DNA from: Afifella aestuarii
Lineage (GTDB): Bacteria > Pseudomonadota > Alphaproteobacteria > Rhizobiales > Afifellaceae
Length of the DNA: 64,000 bases
Direction: 5' to 3'
Assembly (NCBI RefSeq): GCF_004023665.1
Contig: NZ_SAUF01000001.1
Location: forward strand, 124,001-188,000
Part shown: one piece after another, positions 26,497 to 35,621 of the stretch
Layout of the letters: each line of letters opens with the position of its first letter
Position numbering within the stretch: the stretch's first letter is position 1
Notes under the pieces: model-generated
Told to the model about the DNA's origin: nothing
Database searches by the model: none
The model's input: only the letters and a program-made list of their open reading frames with translations
Translations under genes and position numbers: made by a program

Positions 26497-29400
26497 ATGA
26501 GCTCCTCCGAAAAATCCGCCTCCGGCGCCGGCATGACATCCGGCGATCATCTCGTCCTCGTCGACGGCTCGGCCTTCATCTTCCGCGCCTTCCATGCCCT
26601 GCCGCCTTTGACGCGCAAATCCGACGGCCTGCCCGTCGGCGCCGTCTCCGGCTTCTGCAACATGATCTGGAAGCTCCTGCAGGAGGGGCCGACGCCGGAA
26701 AAGGGCGACGAACCCACCCATTTCGCCGTCATCTTCGATTATTCGGCGAAGACGTTCCGCAACGAGATCTACCCCGAGTACAAGGCGCATCGGCCCGAAC
26801 CGCCGGAGGATCTCGTTCCGCAGTTCAGCCTGATCCGCGACGCCACGCGCGCCTTCAACCTCGCCTGTGTCGAACAGCAGGGATGGGAGGCGGACGACCT
26901 CATCGCCACCTATGCGAAGCTCGCCTGTGAGGCCGGGGCGCGCACGACCATCATCTCCTCCGACAAGGATCTGATGCAGCTGATCGGGCCCTCCGTCATC
27001 ATGTTCGACACGATGCGCGATCAGCTGATCGATGCCGAATTCGTCATGCAGAAATTCGGCGTCTTCCCCGACAAGATGATCGATCTGCAGGCGCTGACCG
27101 GCGATCCGACCGACAATGTGCCGGGGGTGCCGGGCATCGGGCCGAAGACCGCCGCACAGCTCCTGCACGATTACGGGGATCTCGAAACGCTTCTCTCCCG
27201 CGCATCGGAGATCAAGCAGAACAAGCGCCGCGAGAACCTCATCGAATTTGCCGAGCAGGCGCGCATCTCCAAGAAGCTCGTCGAACTTTCCACGAGCGTG
27301 CCACTCGAGGTGCCGCTCGGCGATCTCGCCGTGGAAAGCCTCGATGCGGCAAAAGCGATCGGCTTCTGCAAGGCGATGGAGTTCAACACGCTGACGCGCC
27401 GCATCGCCGAAAAGATGGAAGCCGATGCGGCGGCGATCTCAGCACCGACACTCGAGATCGCAGGGTGGGGCGCAGGGCCCGCCGCGCACGGCCCGGACCT
27501 TGCCGAGACGAAGGGGGACGGACCGGGCAGTGTCGCAGCGCCTGTCGACGGCGCCTTCGCCGACGAACGCGGCTTCCTGGCGGCCCCCGCCGATCTTGCG
27601 CGCCAGCGCGCCGAGACGGCGACTGAACCGAAGATCGATCCAAGCTCTTACGAATGCGTGCGCACGATCGAGGCGCTGGAGGCCTGGATCGAACGTGCCT
27701 ATGCGGCGGGGCGTCTTGCCTTCGATACGGAGACGACGAGCCTCAATCCCTTGCAGGCGACGCTGTGCGGCGTCTCGCTCGCTGTGGCACCGGGCGAGGC
27801 GTGTTACGTGCCTCTCGGGCATCGCCGCCCCGATGCGGCCCCCCATTCCGACCTGTTTGGCGGGCGTGCGGAGACGGAAAAGGCTCGTGAAGCCGCAGCG
27901 GAAGGCGGTGTGGACGGCGGTGCCGACTCTCTCTCTTTTTCCGATTCAAGCGATAGTGACTATACGCAGATCGGGGAGGCCAGGGCTCTCGAACTCCTGA
28001 AGCCACTCCTGGAAGACCCGACGATCCTCAAGATCGGCCAGAACCTCAAATACGACTGGCTGCTCCTCAAAGCCCGCGGCATCGAGATCGCAAGTTACGA
28101 CGACACGATGCTGATTTCCTATGCGCTCGATGCCGGTTTCGGCCAGCAGCACGGTATGGATATTCTGTCGGAACGCCATCTCGGCCACAAGCCGATCGCC
28201 TATAAGGACGTCTGCGGCACGGGTCGCGACAAGGTCACCTTCGACTTCGCGCCGATCGACCGCGCCACCTCTTATGCCGCCGAGGACGCCGACGTCACAC
28301 TGCGGCTTTGGCTGGTCTTGAAGCCGCGCCTTGCTGCCGAAGGGCTCACCAATGTCTACGAGCGGCTGGAACGGCCGCTTCTGCCGGTACTCGCCCGCAT
28401 GGAAGAACGCGGCATCAAGGTCGATCGAGACATCCTCTCGCGCCTTTCCGGACGCTTTGCCCAGAAAGCGGCAGGGCTCGAAGCGGAGATTGTCGACATG
28501 GCGGGCGAGAGCTTCAACATCGGCTCGCCAAAGCAGCTCGGGGAGGTTCTCTTCGGCAAGCTCGGCCTGCCGGGCGGCCGCAAGACCAAAGGCGGGCAAT
28601 GGTCGACGGACGTCAAGGTGCTGGAGGATCTCGCGGCCGAGGGCCATCCCCTGCCGATGAAGATCGTCGCCTGGCGCCAGCTCACCAAGCTCAAAGGCAC
28701 CTATACCGACGCCATCCCCTCCTATCTCGACACACGCGGGCGCGTGCACACGTCTTATTCCCTCGCCTCCACGACGACGGGCCGGCTCTCCTCTTCCGAA
28801 CCAAACCTGCAGAACATTCCTGTCCGCACCGAGGAGGGACGCGAAATCCGCACCGCCTTCGTGGCGGAGGAAGGCACCCGCCTCGTCTCGGCCGATTATT
28901 CGCAGATCGAACTTCGGATTCTCGCCCATATCGCGGAAATCCCGGCGCTTCGCCGCGCCTTCGAGGACGGGCTCGACATTCATGCGATGACGGCCTCGGA
29001 GATGTTTGCAACGCCGATCGAAGGCATGGACCCGATGATCCGCCGCCGCGCCAAGGCGATCAATTTCGGCATCATCTACGGCATTTCGGCCTTCGGCCTC
29101 GCCGCCCAGCTCGGCATCGGCCGCGAGGAGGCGGGCGACTACATCAAGACCTATTTCAAGCGCTTCCCGGGCATCCGCGATTATATGGAGGAGACGAAGG
29201 AGAAAGCGCGCGACAAGGGCTATGTGGAGACGCTCTTCGGGCGCCGCGCGCATTTCCCGAACATCAAGCACTCCAACCATTCGATCAGGTCAGGGGCGGA
29301 ACGCGCAGCGATCAACGCGCCGATCCAGGGATCTGCGGCCGATATCATCCGCCGCGCCATGATCCGCATGGAAGATGCCCTCGCCGAGGCACAGCTTTCC

Positions 29401-29580
29401 GCGCGCATGCTCCTGCAGGTGCATGACGAACTGATCTTCGAAGTGCCGGAAGAAGAGGTCGAGGCGAGCCTTCCCGTCATCCGCGAGGTGATGGAAAAGG
29501 CGGCGGAGCCGGCCGTGGCGCTCAGAGTCCCGCTGCAAGTCGATGCGCGGGCTGCCGACAATTGGGAAGCGGCGCATTAG
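26497..29580 (+). CDS. polA: DNA polymerase I
   Basis: About 1027 residues, longer than E. coli Pol I (928). The 5'-3' exonuclease domain (about 1-310) starts HLVLVDGSAFIFRAFHALPP. The 3'-5' proofreading domain has an intact DTET motif near 409. The polymerase domain carries motif A SADYSQIELRI, motif B RRRAKAINFGIIYG and motif C QVHDELIFEV. Extra length comes from an Ala/Gly-rich linker (about 314-382) and an acidic Ser-rich insertion of about 35 residues inside the exonuclease domain (about 455-488). Start is ATG 26497 (MSSSEKSASGAG); 26533 is possible. It functions in Okazaki fragment processing and repair. Confidence 0.95.
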   Translation: MSSSEKSASGAGMTSGDHLVLVDGSAFIFRAFHALPPLTRKSDGLPVGAVSGFCNMIWKLLQEGPTPEKGDEPTHFAVIFDYSAKTFRNEIYPEYKAHRPEPPEDLVPQFSLIRDATRAFNLACVEQQGWEADDLIATYAKLACEAGARTTIISSDKDLMQLIGPSVIMFDTMRDQLIDAEFVMQKFGVFPDKMIDLQALTGDPTDNVPGVPGIGPKTAAQLLHDYGDLETLLSRASEIKQNKRRENLIEFAEQARISKKLVELSTSVPLEVPLGDLAVESLDAAKAIGFCKAMEFNTLTRRIAEKMEADAAAISAPTLEIAGWGAGPAAHGPDLAETKGDGPGSVAAPVDGAFADERGFLAAPADLARQRAETATEPKIDPSSYECVRTIEALEAWIERAYAAGRLAFDTETTSLNPLQATLCGVSLAVAPGEACYVPLGHRRPDAAPHSDLFGGRAETEKAREAAAEGGVDGGADSLSFSDSSDSDYTQIGEARALELLKPLLEDPTILKIGQNLKYDWLLLKARGIEIASYDDTMLISYALDAGFGQQHGMDILSERHLGHKPIAYKDVCGTGRDKVTFDFAPIDRATSYAAEDADVTLRLWLVLKPRLAAEGLTNVYERLERPLLPVLARMEERGIKVDRDILSRLSGRFAQKAAGLEAEIVDMAGESFNIGSPKQLGEVLFGKLGLPGGRKTKGGQWSTDVKVLEDLAAEGHPLPMKIVAWRQLTKLKGTYTDAIPSYLDTRGRVHTSYSLASTTTGRLSSSEPNLQNIPVRTEEGREIRTAFVAEEGTRLVSADYSQIELRILAHIAEIPALRRAFEDGLDIHAMTASEMFATPIEGMDPMIRRRAKAINFGIIYGISAFGLAAQLGIGREEAGDYIKTYFKRFPGIRDYMEETKEKARDKGYVETLFGRRAHFPNIKHSNHSIRSGAERAAINAPIQGSAADIIRRAMIRMEDALAEAQLSARMLLQVHDELIFEVPEEEVEASLPVIREVMEKAAEPAVALRVPLQVDARAADNWEAAH

Positions 29581-29654
29581 GCAGCCGACCTAGTGCCCGC
29601 ATCGTCAGCGAACCGGACAGGCGCCGACATGGCGCAGCGTTAGTCTGACATGCG

Positions 29655-29691
29655 CGCGCCCGGCCTCACCTCATCGGCGAGACCGGGCGCG
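29655..29691. other. Long-stem hairpin between polA and the 106-residue hypothetical gene
   Basis: CGCGCCCGG (29655-29663) pairs perfectly with CCGGGCGCG (29683-29691) around a 19-base loop. No T run follows on either strand. It sits in the 163-base gap between convergent genes, where a transcript end is expected. Confidence 0.4.
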
Positions 29692-29743
29692 GTGCAATCC
29701 TGCGGCCGGCATGCGTCGACCGCAATCGACAACGAAGCTTCCG

Positions 29744-30064
29744 TTACGCGGCGGTGCCGCCGGCACCGTTCGCAGGACCGGCCGGAGCCAGATCCAGGAC
29801 TGCGCCCGACGCCTTCGGCTCGATCGGCTGCAGCTGCTTGCGTTCCTCGTCGGTCCACGTGGCGATATGGATCACCGCCGCCGGCTCGCCGGGCTGGTTC
29901 GGATCGTTCACCGGTTCCAGGACGAGAAGGCCGGTGTTGTCGACGTAAAACGTATGGTCGCCGAAGTTCTGCTTCAGCGGCTCCATAGCCGGGTTGTCTT
30001 CCGGAATGGGTTCGGCACCCACGGTCTCACGGACCGCGGCAATCTGGTTGTCGCTGAGTTTCAA
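29744..30064 (-). CDS. Hypothetical 106-residue protein
   Basis: Not assigned to a characterised family. The frame reads MKLSDNQIAAVRETVGAEPI if begun at TTG 30064, which has GGGGG five to ten bases upstream; the frame stays open to 30181 but the extra residues look like translated GC-rich filler. The core (GDHTFYVDNTGLLVLEPVND) is hydrophilic, and the tail is rich in Ala, Pro and Gly. No membrane segment or signal peptide is seen. It is convergent with polA and divergent from the helix-hairpin-helix gene. Coding is supported by an amphipathic, non-repetitive core, but the start is uncertain. Confidence 0.55.
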   Translation of the reverse strand: MKLSDNQIAAVRETVGAEPIPEDNPAMEPLKQNFGDHTFYVDNTGLLVLEPVNDPNQPGEPAAVIHIATWTDEERKQLQPIEPKASGAVLDLAPAGPANGAGGTAA

Positions 30065-30238
30065 GCATAGCCCCCAAAGTTCGGGGTTCGGACCCGACGC
30101 CACCGAACGTCTGCGGGTCCATCTGTTGGGCGAATAGGCGGCGCCATTCCTCGCAGGTAGGCGCCCCACCTGGCTCCGCAAGGGGCGGAAAGCGTGCCCG
30201 ACGCGTTTTTATGCAGCCATTTCGTGTATTTTTGCAGT

Positions 30239-30267
30239 TTGACGTTGTTCCAGAGGCTTCACATTGT
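30239..30267 (+). promoter_or_regulatory. Possible promoter of the helix-hairpin-helix gene
   Basis: TTGACG (30239-30244), 17-base spacer, CATTGT (30262-30267). The -35 is strong and the -10 weak. It lies in a 261-base gap between divergent genes that otherwise shows no recognisable element. Confidence 0.35.
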
Positions 30268-30325
30268 GGGGAACAGCGAGAGGAGGCTCGGGTTTCGCCC
30301 ATGAGCCAATTCCGAGGAGATAACG

Positions 30326-30964
30326 ATGGCCGCATCGAAATCGGCGCGCATCAAGACGCTCCTGGAGCGTCACGGCACCACCTATTGCGACGAACTTGGC
30401 ATCCCGATCGCCAAGAATACGCCCTCCCCCCTGTTTCGATGGCTGACCGCCTCGATCCTGTTTTCCGCGCGCATCAGCGCCGACAACGCCTTACGTGCGG
30501 CAAAAGCCTTGGCGGACGCCGGCTACACCACGCCCGACAAAATGGCCGCCGCGAGCTGGCAGGACCGCGTCGACGTCCTCACCTCGCATGGCTATGCCCG
30601 CTATGACGAGAGCACGTCGCGGATGCTCGGTGAGACCTCGGAGCTCCTTCTCGACAAATATCGTGGCGATCTCAGGAAATTGCGCGACGCGGCCGACGAG
30701 GAGCCGGCCCGGGAACGCAAGCTCCTGAAGGAATTCAAGGGGCTTGGCGATGTCGGCGTCGACATCTTCTTCCGCGAGGTACAGCCGGCCTGGGACGAAC
30801 TTTTCCCCTTCGCCGACAAGAAGGCGCTCGCCGCCGCCAAAAAGCTCGACCTGGGCGAGGACGCCGAGGAGCTCGCAAAACAGGTGTCCCACAAGGATTT
30901 TCCGCGCCTTGTCGCGGCGCTCGTCCGAGCCGATCTTGCGCGCGACCTCAATGAGATAGCCTGA
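30326..30964 (+). CDS. Helix-hairpin-helix (endonuclease III-like fold) protein of unknown substrate
   Basis: A 212-residue, all-helical protein. The arrangement resembles HhH-GPD DNA glycosylases: a helical N-terminal half (FRWLTASILFSARISADNA), a hairpin-like FKGLGDVGVDIFFREVQ near residue 145, then an acidic residue in FPFADKKALAAAKKL where glycosylases keep their catalytic Asp. The lysine that bifunctional EndoIII enzymes use at the hairpin is absent, and there is no C-terminal Cys cluster for an iron-sulfur centre. It could be a monofunctional glycosylase relative or a non-catalytic DNA-binding protein. ATG 30326 follows GAGGAGATAACG, a very good ribosome site. Monocistronic. Confidence 0.65.
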   Translation: MAASKSARIKTLLERHGTTYCDELGIPIAKNTPSPLFRWLTASILFSARISADNALRAAKALADAGYTTPDKMAAASWQDRVDVLTSHGYARYDESTSRMLGETSELLLDKYRGDLRKLRDAADEEPARERKLLKEFKGLGDVGVDIFFREVQPAWDELFPFADKKALAAAKKLDLGEDAEELAKQVSHKDFPRLVAALVRADLARDLNEIA

Positions 30965-30997
30965 GGCGCAGGCGGCGGCAGGTACGCCGGCCGGCGT

Positions 30998-31690
30998 TCA
31001 GGCGGGAGCGAGCAGCCCGCCGGGTCTGCGCTCAGCTTTTTGGATACGCTTGTGCACATGCACCATGAAGGCGGTGGCGAAAAGCGGCGCCAGGAGATTG
31101 ACGAGAGGCACGGCGGTGAAGCCCGCGATGACGAGGCCCGCCAGGAAGATGCGGCCGGAATGCCGGAGCCTGAGGATCTTCGCCACGCGCCGATCGTGAA
31201 AACGCCGCGCCGCGAGATCGAAATATTCCCGGCCGAGAAGATAGCCGTTGGCGACAAAGAAGATGACGACACCGAAGCCGACGAAGAGGACTAGAGGCAA
31301 GGCGACTAGATTGACGCCGACGACCACGAGCGTGAACTGCAACGTGGTGAGAATGCCCTCCATCAAGGGGAGCGCCCTTCCCACCGGCTCGCTCGGGTAA
31401 TGGTTCTTCTCAACCACCTCGGCGATCTCGTCGAGGAAAATGCCGGCGAAAAGCGAGGTTGCCGGCGCCGCCAGGAAGGCAAGCCCGACGACGAGACCGA
31501 TGCCGGAGACGATCGTCAGACCGGTTTCGAGCCAGGGATAGGGCAGCGCCAGAAAGTGCACGACGAGCCCTTCGAGGACGAGCCACAAGACCAGCAAGAG
31601 CCCGAGCGTCAGGCCGACCGACTTCCACAACACGTTGCGGAACGGCGGCGATAGGATTTCTTCCAGGGAGCGTTGGGCATCGTCTAACAT
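30998..31690 (-). CDS. CysZ-like (EI24 family) membrane protein
   Basis: A 230-residue inner-membrane protein with about four to five hydrophobic segments and the EI24/CysZ family motif VANGYLLGREYFDLAARRF near residue 155. In enterobacteria CysZ supports sulfate uptake, but many family members, including rhizobial ones, have no proven substrate. The start is ATG 31690 (MLDDAQRSLEEILSPPFRN), matching the family N-terminus; the long upstream extension is rejected because it runs into the divergent kinase promoter. It is convergent with the helix-hairpin-helix gene. Confidence 0.75.
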   Translation of the reverse strand: MLDDAQRSLEEILSPPFRNVLWKSVGLTLGLLLVLWLVLEGLVVHFLALPYPWLETGLTIVSGIGLVVGLAFLAAPATSLFAGIFLDEIAEVVEKNHYPSEPVGRALPLMEGILTTLQFTLVVVGVNLVALPLVLFVGFGVVIFFVANGYLLGREYFDLAARRFHDRRVAKILRLRHSGRIFLAGLVIAGFTAVPLVNLLAPLFATAFMVHVHKRIQKAERRPGGLLAPA

Positions 31691-31792
31691 GGCCGCGAAG
31701 AGATAGGAAAAGCACGACGGCCGGGCAAGCGGCGAGATTTGCAAAGCACCGCACGATCGGCTACCGCGCAAAAACCTTTTGGAGGGGAGCGA

Positions 31793-32806
31793 ATGGCCGA
31801 ACGGAAATACGATGTCCTGGCGATCGGCAATGCCATCGTCGATGTGCTGGCACAGGCGGACGATGCTTTTCTCGTCAGCGAGAAACTCGTCAAAGGCTCC
31901 ATGCATCTGATCGAGTCCGATCGCGCCGAGACGCTTTACGACACGATGGGTCCGGGCCAGCTCATCTCCGGCGGCTGCGCCGGCAATACGGCGGCAGGTG
32001 TCGCCTCTCTGAGCGGTTCGGCAGCCTTCATCGGCAAGGTGGCGGACGACGAGCTCGGCCATTTCTACCGTCACGACATGCAATCGGTCGGTATCGCCTT
32101 CCCGGCGAAGCCGCTGGCGGAAGGAGCGCCGACGGCGCGCTGCCTCATTCTGATCACGCCGGATTCAGAGCGCACCATGAGCACCTATCTCGGTGCCTGC
32201 CAGGAGCTCACCGCGGCAGACATCGACAAGGCGACGGTGGAAGCTGCGGAAATCACCTATCTCGAAGGCTATCTCTGGGATCCGCCGAAAGCCAAGGAAG
32301 CGTTCCGCACAGCCTCCGAGATCGCCCATCGCGCCGGCCGCAAGGTGGCGCTCACCTTGTCGGATTCCTTCTGCGTCGACCGCTTCCGGTCGGAATTCCT
32401 GGAGCTGATGCGCAGCGGTGTCGTCGACGTCGTCTTCGCCAACAACCATGAGGTTCTGGCTCTCTACGAGACGAGCGACCTTGCGAGCGGCATCGAATCG
32501 CTCGCGGCGGATGTCGGCCTTGCCGCCGTCACGCTCGGCGCGGAAGGCTCGCTCGTGGTGCGTGGAGGCGAACGCATCAACGTCCCGGCACCCGAGGTCG
32601 AGACGATCCTCGACAAGACCGGCGCCGGCGACCTCTTTGCCTCCGGCTTCCTCTTCGGTCTTGCCCGCAACGCGCCGCTCGGCCGCTGCGCTGAGCTCGG
32701 CTCGCTCGCCGCGGGCGAGATCATTTCCCATCTGGGCGCGAGACCGCAGGCCTCCCTTCGGAGCCTCGCGGAACAAGAGCGTTTGTTGGCAGGGCTCCCA
32801 GCCTGA
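31793..32806 (+). CDS. PfkB-family sugar kinase, adenosine kinase-like
   Basis: A 337-residue ribokinase-fold enzyme. N-terminal KYDVLAIGNAIVDVLAQADD, substrate-lid region LISGGCAGNTAAGVASL, and the C-terminal PfkB signature DKTGAGDLFASGFLFGLA with the catalytic Asp. The overall pattern is that of rhizobial proteins annotated adenosine kinase (ATP plus adenosine gives AMP). Other nucleoside or sugar substrates cannot be excluded from sequence. ATG 31793 follows GGAGGGGAGCG. It is a single gene, divergent from the CysZ-like gene and convergent with hslU. Confidence 0.82.
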   Translation: MAERKYDVLAIGNAIVDVLAQADDAFLVSEKLVKGSMHLIESDRAETLYDTMGPGQLISGGCAGNTAAGVASLSGSAAFIGKVADDELGHFYRHDMQSVGIAFPAKPLAEGAPTARCLILITPDSERTMSTYLGACQELTAADIDKATVEAAEITYLEGYLWDPPKAKEAFRTASEIAHRAGRKVALTLSDSFCVDRFRSEFLELMRSGVVDVVFANNHEVLALYETSDLASGIESLAADVGLAAVTLGAEGSLVVRGGERINVPAPEVETILDKTGAGDLFASGFLFGLARNAPLGRCAELGSLAAGEIISHLGARPQASLRSLAEQERLLAGLPA

Positions 32807-32838
32807 GCCTGCAAGGCTGATAAACGCTTTTATGCTCA

Positions 32839-32867
32839 GATATTTAGAATATCAGTCAATCGACTGA
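32839..32867. repeat. Two AT-rich palindromes between the kinase gene and hslU
   Basis: GATATT-TAG-AATATC (32839-32853) and TCAGTC-AATC-GACTGA (32852-32867), in an A+T-rich island of about 55 bases. They share two bases. No T run follows on the + strand. Could be a transcript end or a protein-binding site; function unknown. Confidence 0.5.
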
Positions 32868-32869
32868 CT

Positions 32870-32905
32870 AAAAAAGCGGGGCGCGATCTGATCTCGTGCC
32901 CCGCT
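32870..32905 (-). terminator. Intrinsic terminator of hslVU
   Basis: Read on the - strand: AGCGGGGC, a 15-base loop, GCCCCGCT, then TTTTT. It lies about 57 bases after the hslU stop and is a convincing rho-independent terminator. The convergent kinase gene may use the same hairpin less well. Confidence 0.8.
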
Positions 32906-32961
32906 CGTATTGCAACCCGAAGCTTCGTCCGGCCGGCCGGTGCGAAGCTCACGACAAAAGC

Positions 32962-34272
32962 CTAGAGAATGAAGCGGCTGAGATCGGCGTTTCGCGCCAG
33001 ATCGCCGACATGCTCCTCGACATAAGCAGCGTCAATCGTGACCGTCTCGCCATGGCGATCGGGCGCCGTAAACGAGATCTCGTCGAGGATCCGCTCCATC
33101 ACGGTCTGAAGCCGCCTTGCGCCGATATTCTCCACGCTGGAGTTGATCTCCACACCGAGCCGCGCAATCGCGTCGATGGCGTCATCGGTGAATTCCAGCG
33201 TCACGCCTTCGGTCGAAAGAAGCGCCACATACTGCTTTACGAGGCTTGCTTCCGTCTCCGTCAGGATGCGGCGGAAATCTTCCTCCGTCAGCGCCCTGAG
33301 CTCCACACGGATCGGCAGGCGGCCCTGCAGCTCCGGCAGAAGGTCCGACGGCTTCGAGACATGGAATGCGCCTGAGGCCACGAAGAGGATGTGATCGGTC
33401 TTCACCGGTCCGTGCTTGGTCGCAACCGTCGTACCTTCGACGAGCGGCAAGAGATCGCGCTGCACGCCCTCGCGGGAGACATCGCCTCCGGCGCGCCCAT
33501 CGCGAGCGCAGATCTTGTCGATCTCGTCGAGGAAGACGATGCCGTCGTCCTCCACCGCGCGAATGGCTTCCTGCACGATCTGGTCGTCGTCGAGAAGATT
33601 GTCGGATTCCTCGGCGATCAAGAGATCGTAAGAATCCTTGACGAGCGTCTTGCGCGTCTTGGTGCGGCCCTGGCCGAAGGCTTTGCCCAGCATCTCGCCG
33701 ACATTCATGACGCCGACGGAGGCACCCGGCATGCCAGGCACCTCAAAGGCCCCCATCGGGTTGGAGACGTCGCGCACCTCAATCTCAATCTCCTTGTCGT
33801 CGAGCAGGCCCTCGCGCAGCTTGTGGCGGAAGCTGTCCCGGGTCGTCGGGCTCGCATGCTGGCCGACGAGCGCGTCGAGAACCCGCTCTTCCGCCTGCAG
33901 ATGCGCCTTTGCCTGCACTTCCTTGCGCTTCATCTCGCGCACCATGGCGATGCCGGCCTCGACGAGATCGCGGATGATCTGTTCGACGTCGCGGCCGACA
34001 TAGCCGACCTCGGTGAATTTCGTCGCTTCCACCTTGATGAAAGGCGCATTGACCAGCTTGGCGAGGCGGCGCGAAATCTCGGTCTTGCCGACACCCGTCG
34101 GGCCGATCATCAGGATGTTCTTCGGCAGAACCTCTTCACGCAGCGGGCCTTCCAGCTGCTGGCGGCGCCAGCGGTTGCGAAGGGCGATGGCGACGGCGCG
34201 CTTCGCCTCCTTCTGGCCGATGATGTAGCGGTCGAGCTCCGAAACGGTCTCGCGGGGGGAAAAGGTTGTCAT
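32962..34272 (-). CDS. hslU: HslU, ATPase subunit of the HslUV protease
   Basis: A 436-residue AAA+ unfoldase, the standard length. It unfolds proteins and feeds them to HslV. N-terminal [21 protein letters not shown] (shown in parts: [10 protein letters not shown]), Walker [18 protein letters not shown], the I-domain (about 110-240), Walker [12 protein letters not shown], and the C-terminal ending [10 protein letters not shown], whose last residues dock into HslV. The ATG overlaps the hslV stop by four bases (ATGA), so the two subunits are translationally coupled. Confidence 0.96.
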   Translation of the reverse strand: MTTFSPRETVSELDRYIIGQKEAKRAVAIALRNRWRRQQLEGPLREEVLPKNILMIGPTGVGKTEISRRLAKLVNAPFIKVEATKFTEVGYVGRDVEQIIRDLVEAGIAMVREMKRKEVQAKAHLQAEERVLDALVGQHASPTTRDSFRHKLREGLLDDKEIEIEVRDVSNPMGAFEVPGMPGASVGVMNVGEMLGKAFGQGRTKTRKTLVKDSYDLLIAEESDNLLDDDQIVQEAIRAVEDDGIVFLDEIDKICARDGRAGGDVSREGVQRDLLPLVEGTTVATKHGPVKTDHILFVASGAFHVSKPSDLLPELQGRLPIRVELRALTEEDFRRILTETEASLVKQYVALLSTEGVTLEFTDDAIDAIARLGVEINSSVENIGARRLQTVMERILDEISFTAPDRHGETVTIDAAYVEEHVGDLARNADLSRFIL

Positions 34273-34835
34273 GAGGCGGACTCCGCCGTGAGGCTTTCGA
34301 CGATGATGTTGTGATTGGTGTAAACGCAGATCTCGGCTGCGATCTGCATGGCGCGGCGGGCAATGTCCTCCGCGTCGAGATCGGAATCGCCGAGAGCACG
34401 AGCAGCGGCGAGAGCGTAATTGCCCCCGGAACCGATGGCGGCCACACCTTCCTGCGGCTCCAGAACGTCGCCGGTGCCGGTCAGAACCAGCGTCGTCTGC
34501 TTGTCGGCGACAATCATCATCGCCTCCAGGCGCCGCAAATAGCGGTCGGTGCGCCAGTCTTTGGCGAGTTCCACGCAGGCGCGCATGAGCTGGCCCGGAT
34601 ATTGTTCAAGCTTGGCTTCAAGCCGCTCCAGAAGCGTGAAGGCGTCCGCGGTCGCACCGGCAAATCCGGCGATCACATCGCCTTTGGCGAGCGGGCGGAC
34701 CTTGCGGGCATTGGCCTTCATCACGGTCTGACCCATGGTCACCTGGCCGTCGCCTGCGATCACGACTTTGTCGCCCTTGCGGACGGTCACGATGGTCGTG
34801 CCGTGCCAGGGGGCGGCGGGATCGAATTCTGTCAC
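34269..34835 (-). CDS. hslV: HslV, peptidase subunit of the HslUV protease
   Basis: A 188-residue proteasome-beta-like threonine peptidase. The mature N-terminal threonine is expected at residue 13, in [11 protein letters not shown], after removal of a 12-residue propeptide. Further motifs: [13 protein letters not shown] with the catalytic lysine nearby, [20 protein letters not shown], and [16 protein letters not shown]. It is the first gene of hslV-hslU and divergent from hisB across 187 bases. Confidence 0.96.
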   Translation of the reverse strand: MTEFDPAAPWHGTTIVTVRKGDKVVIAGDGQVTMGQTVMKANARKVRPLAKGDVIAGFAGATADAFTLLERLEAKLEQYPGQLMRACVELAKDWRTDRYLRRLEAMMIVADKQTTLVLTGTGDVLEPQEGVAAIGSGGNYALAAARALGDSDLDAEDIARRAMQIAAEICVYTNHNIIVESLTAESAS

Positions 34836-34914
34836 TGATTGCTCCTTGTCAGCGGATGCGGGTGAGCCGTGGAGGCCTCGACCGGCACCCCCTCTTTTCG
34901 TACAGGTTGGCCCC

Positions 34915-34942
34915 TATTTAGGCATGCGCGGCCGGCCTGCAA
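34915..34942 (-). promoter_or_regulatory. Possible promoter of hslVU
   Basis: On the - strand: TTGCAG (34942-34937), 16-base spacer, TAAATA (34920-34915), preceded by CC as in some heat-shock (RpoH) promoters. About 80 bases before hslV. RpoH control is known for hslVU in other proteobacteria; the match here is only moderate. Confidence 0.35.
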
Positions 34943-35022
34943 ACGCGCTGCGGCATGTCGGGTGCGTACAGCGCATTTGCAATGGTCCCGCCCGCTGGTA
35001 AGACGGGCGGCGAAGGAGAGCC

Positions 35023-35619
35023 ATGATGCGCAAGGCCGAGCTGAACCGCGACACCAGCGAAACCAAGATCAGCCTCGCCATCAATGTTGATGGCGGCGGG
35101 CGCTACGATGTCGAGACGGGCATCGGATTCTTCGATCACATGCTGGAGCAGCTCTCGCGCCACTCCCTGATCGATCTGACGCTGAAGGCCGATGGGGATC
35201 TCCACATCGACCAGCATCACACGGTCGAAGATGTCGGCATCGCGCTCGGCCAGGCGCTCGACCGCGCGCTCGGCGACCGCCGCGGCATCACCCGCTATGC
35301 CTCACTCGATCTCGCTATGGACGAAACGCTGACGCGTGCTGCCGTCGACGTGTCGGGCCGGCCCTATCTCGTCTGGCGCGTCGGCTTTGCGCGCCACAAA
35401 GTGGGCGATTTCGACACGGAGCTCTTCAAGGAATTCTTCCAGGCGTTTGCCCAGAACGCCCGCATCACGCTCCACATCGAGAACCTTTACGGCGAGAACG
35501 CCCACCACGTCGCCGAGACCTGCTTCAAGGCGGTGGCACGCGTGCTGCGACAGGCGCTTGCGCTCGATCCGCGCATTGCCGACGAGATTCCCTCCACCAA
35601 GGGCACGCTGACGGCTTGA
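35023..35619 (+). CDS. hisB: Imidazoleglycerol-phosphate dehydratase
   Basis: A 198-residue monofunctional dehydratase for step 6 of histidine synthesis (no N-terminal phosphatase domain, unlike E. coli HisB). It has the family metal-binding motifs [14 protein letters not shown] and [15 protein letters not shown] near residues 45-75, and [17 protein letters not shown] near 160. AAGGAGAG precedes two ATGs at 35023 and 35026. A hairpin CGCCCG/CGGGCG sits just upstream (about 34994-35010); no His-rich leader peptide is visible. First gene of hisB-DUF2628-hisH-hisA. Confidence 0.95.
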   Translation: MMRKAELNRDTSETKISLAINVDGGGRYDVETGIGFFDHMLEQLSRHSLIDLTLKADGDLHIDQHHTVEDVGIALGQALDRALGDRRGITRYASLDLAMDETLTRAAVDVSGRPYLVWRVGFARHKVGDFDTELFKEFFQAFAQNARITLHIENLYGENAHHVAETCFKAVARVLRQALALDPRIADEIPSTKGTLTA

Positions 35620-35621
35620 GC

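Noticed and set aside
27946-29280. 444-residue open frame on the - strand opposite polA
   Set aside because: Antisense shadow of the polymerase domain; no ribosome site, promoter or motif.
32839-32867. Possible dif (XerCD) recombination site in the AT-rich palindromes
   Set aside because: The sequence does not match the known 28-base dif pattern, and dif would be expected near the terminus, not close to the putative origin.
34991-35012. Histidine attenuator before hisB
   Set aside because: A CGCCCG/CGGGCG hairpin exists but there is no His-codon leader peptide and no T run.
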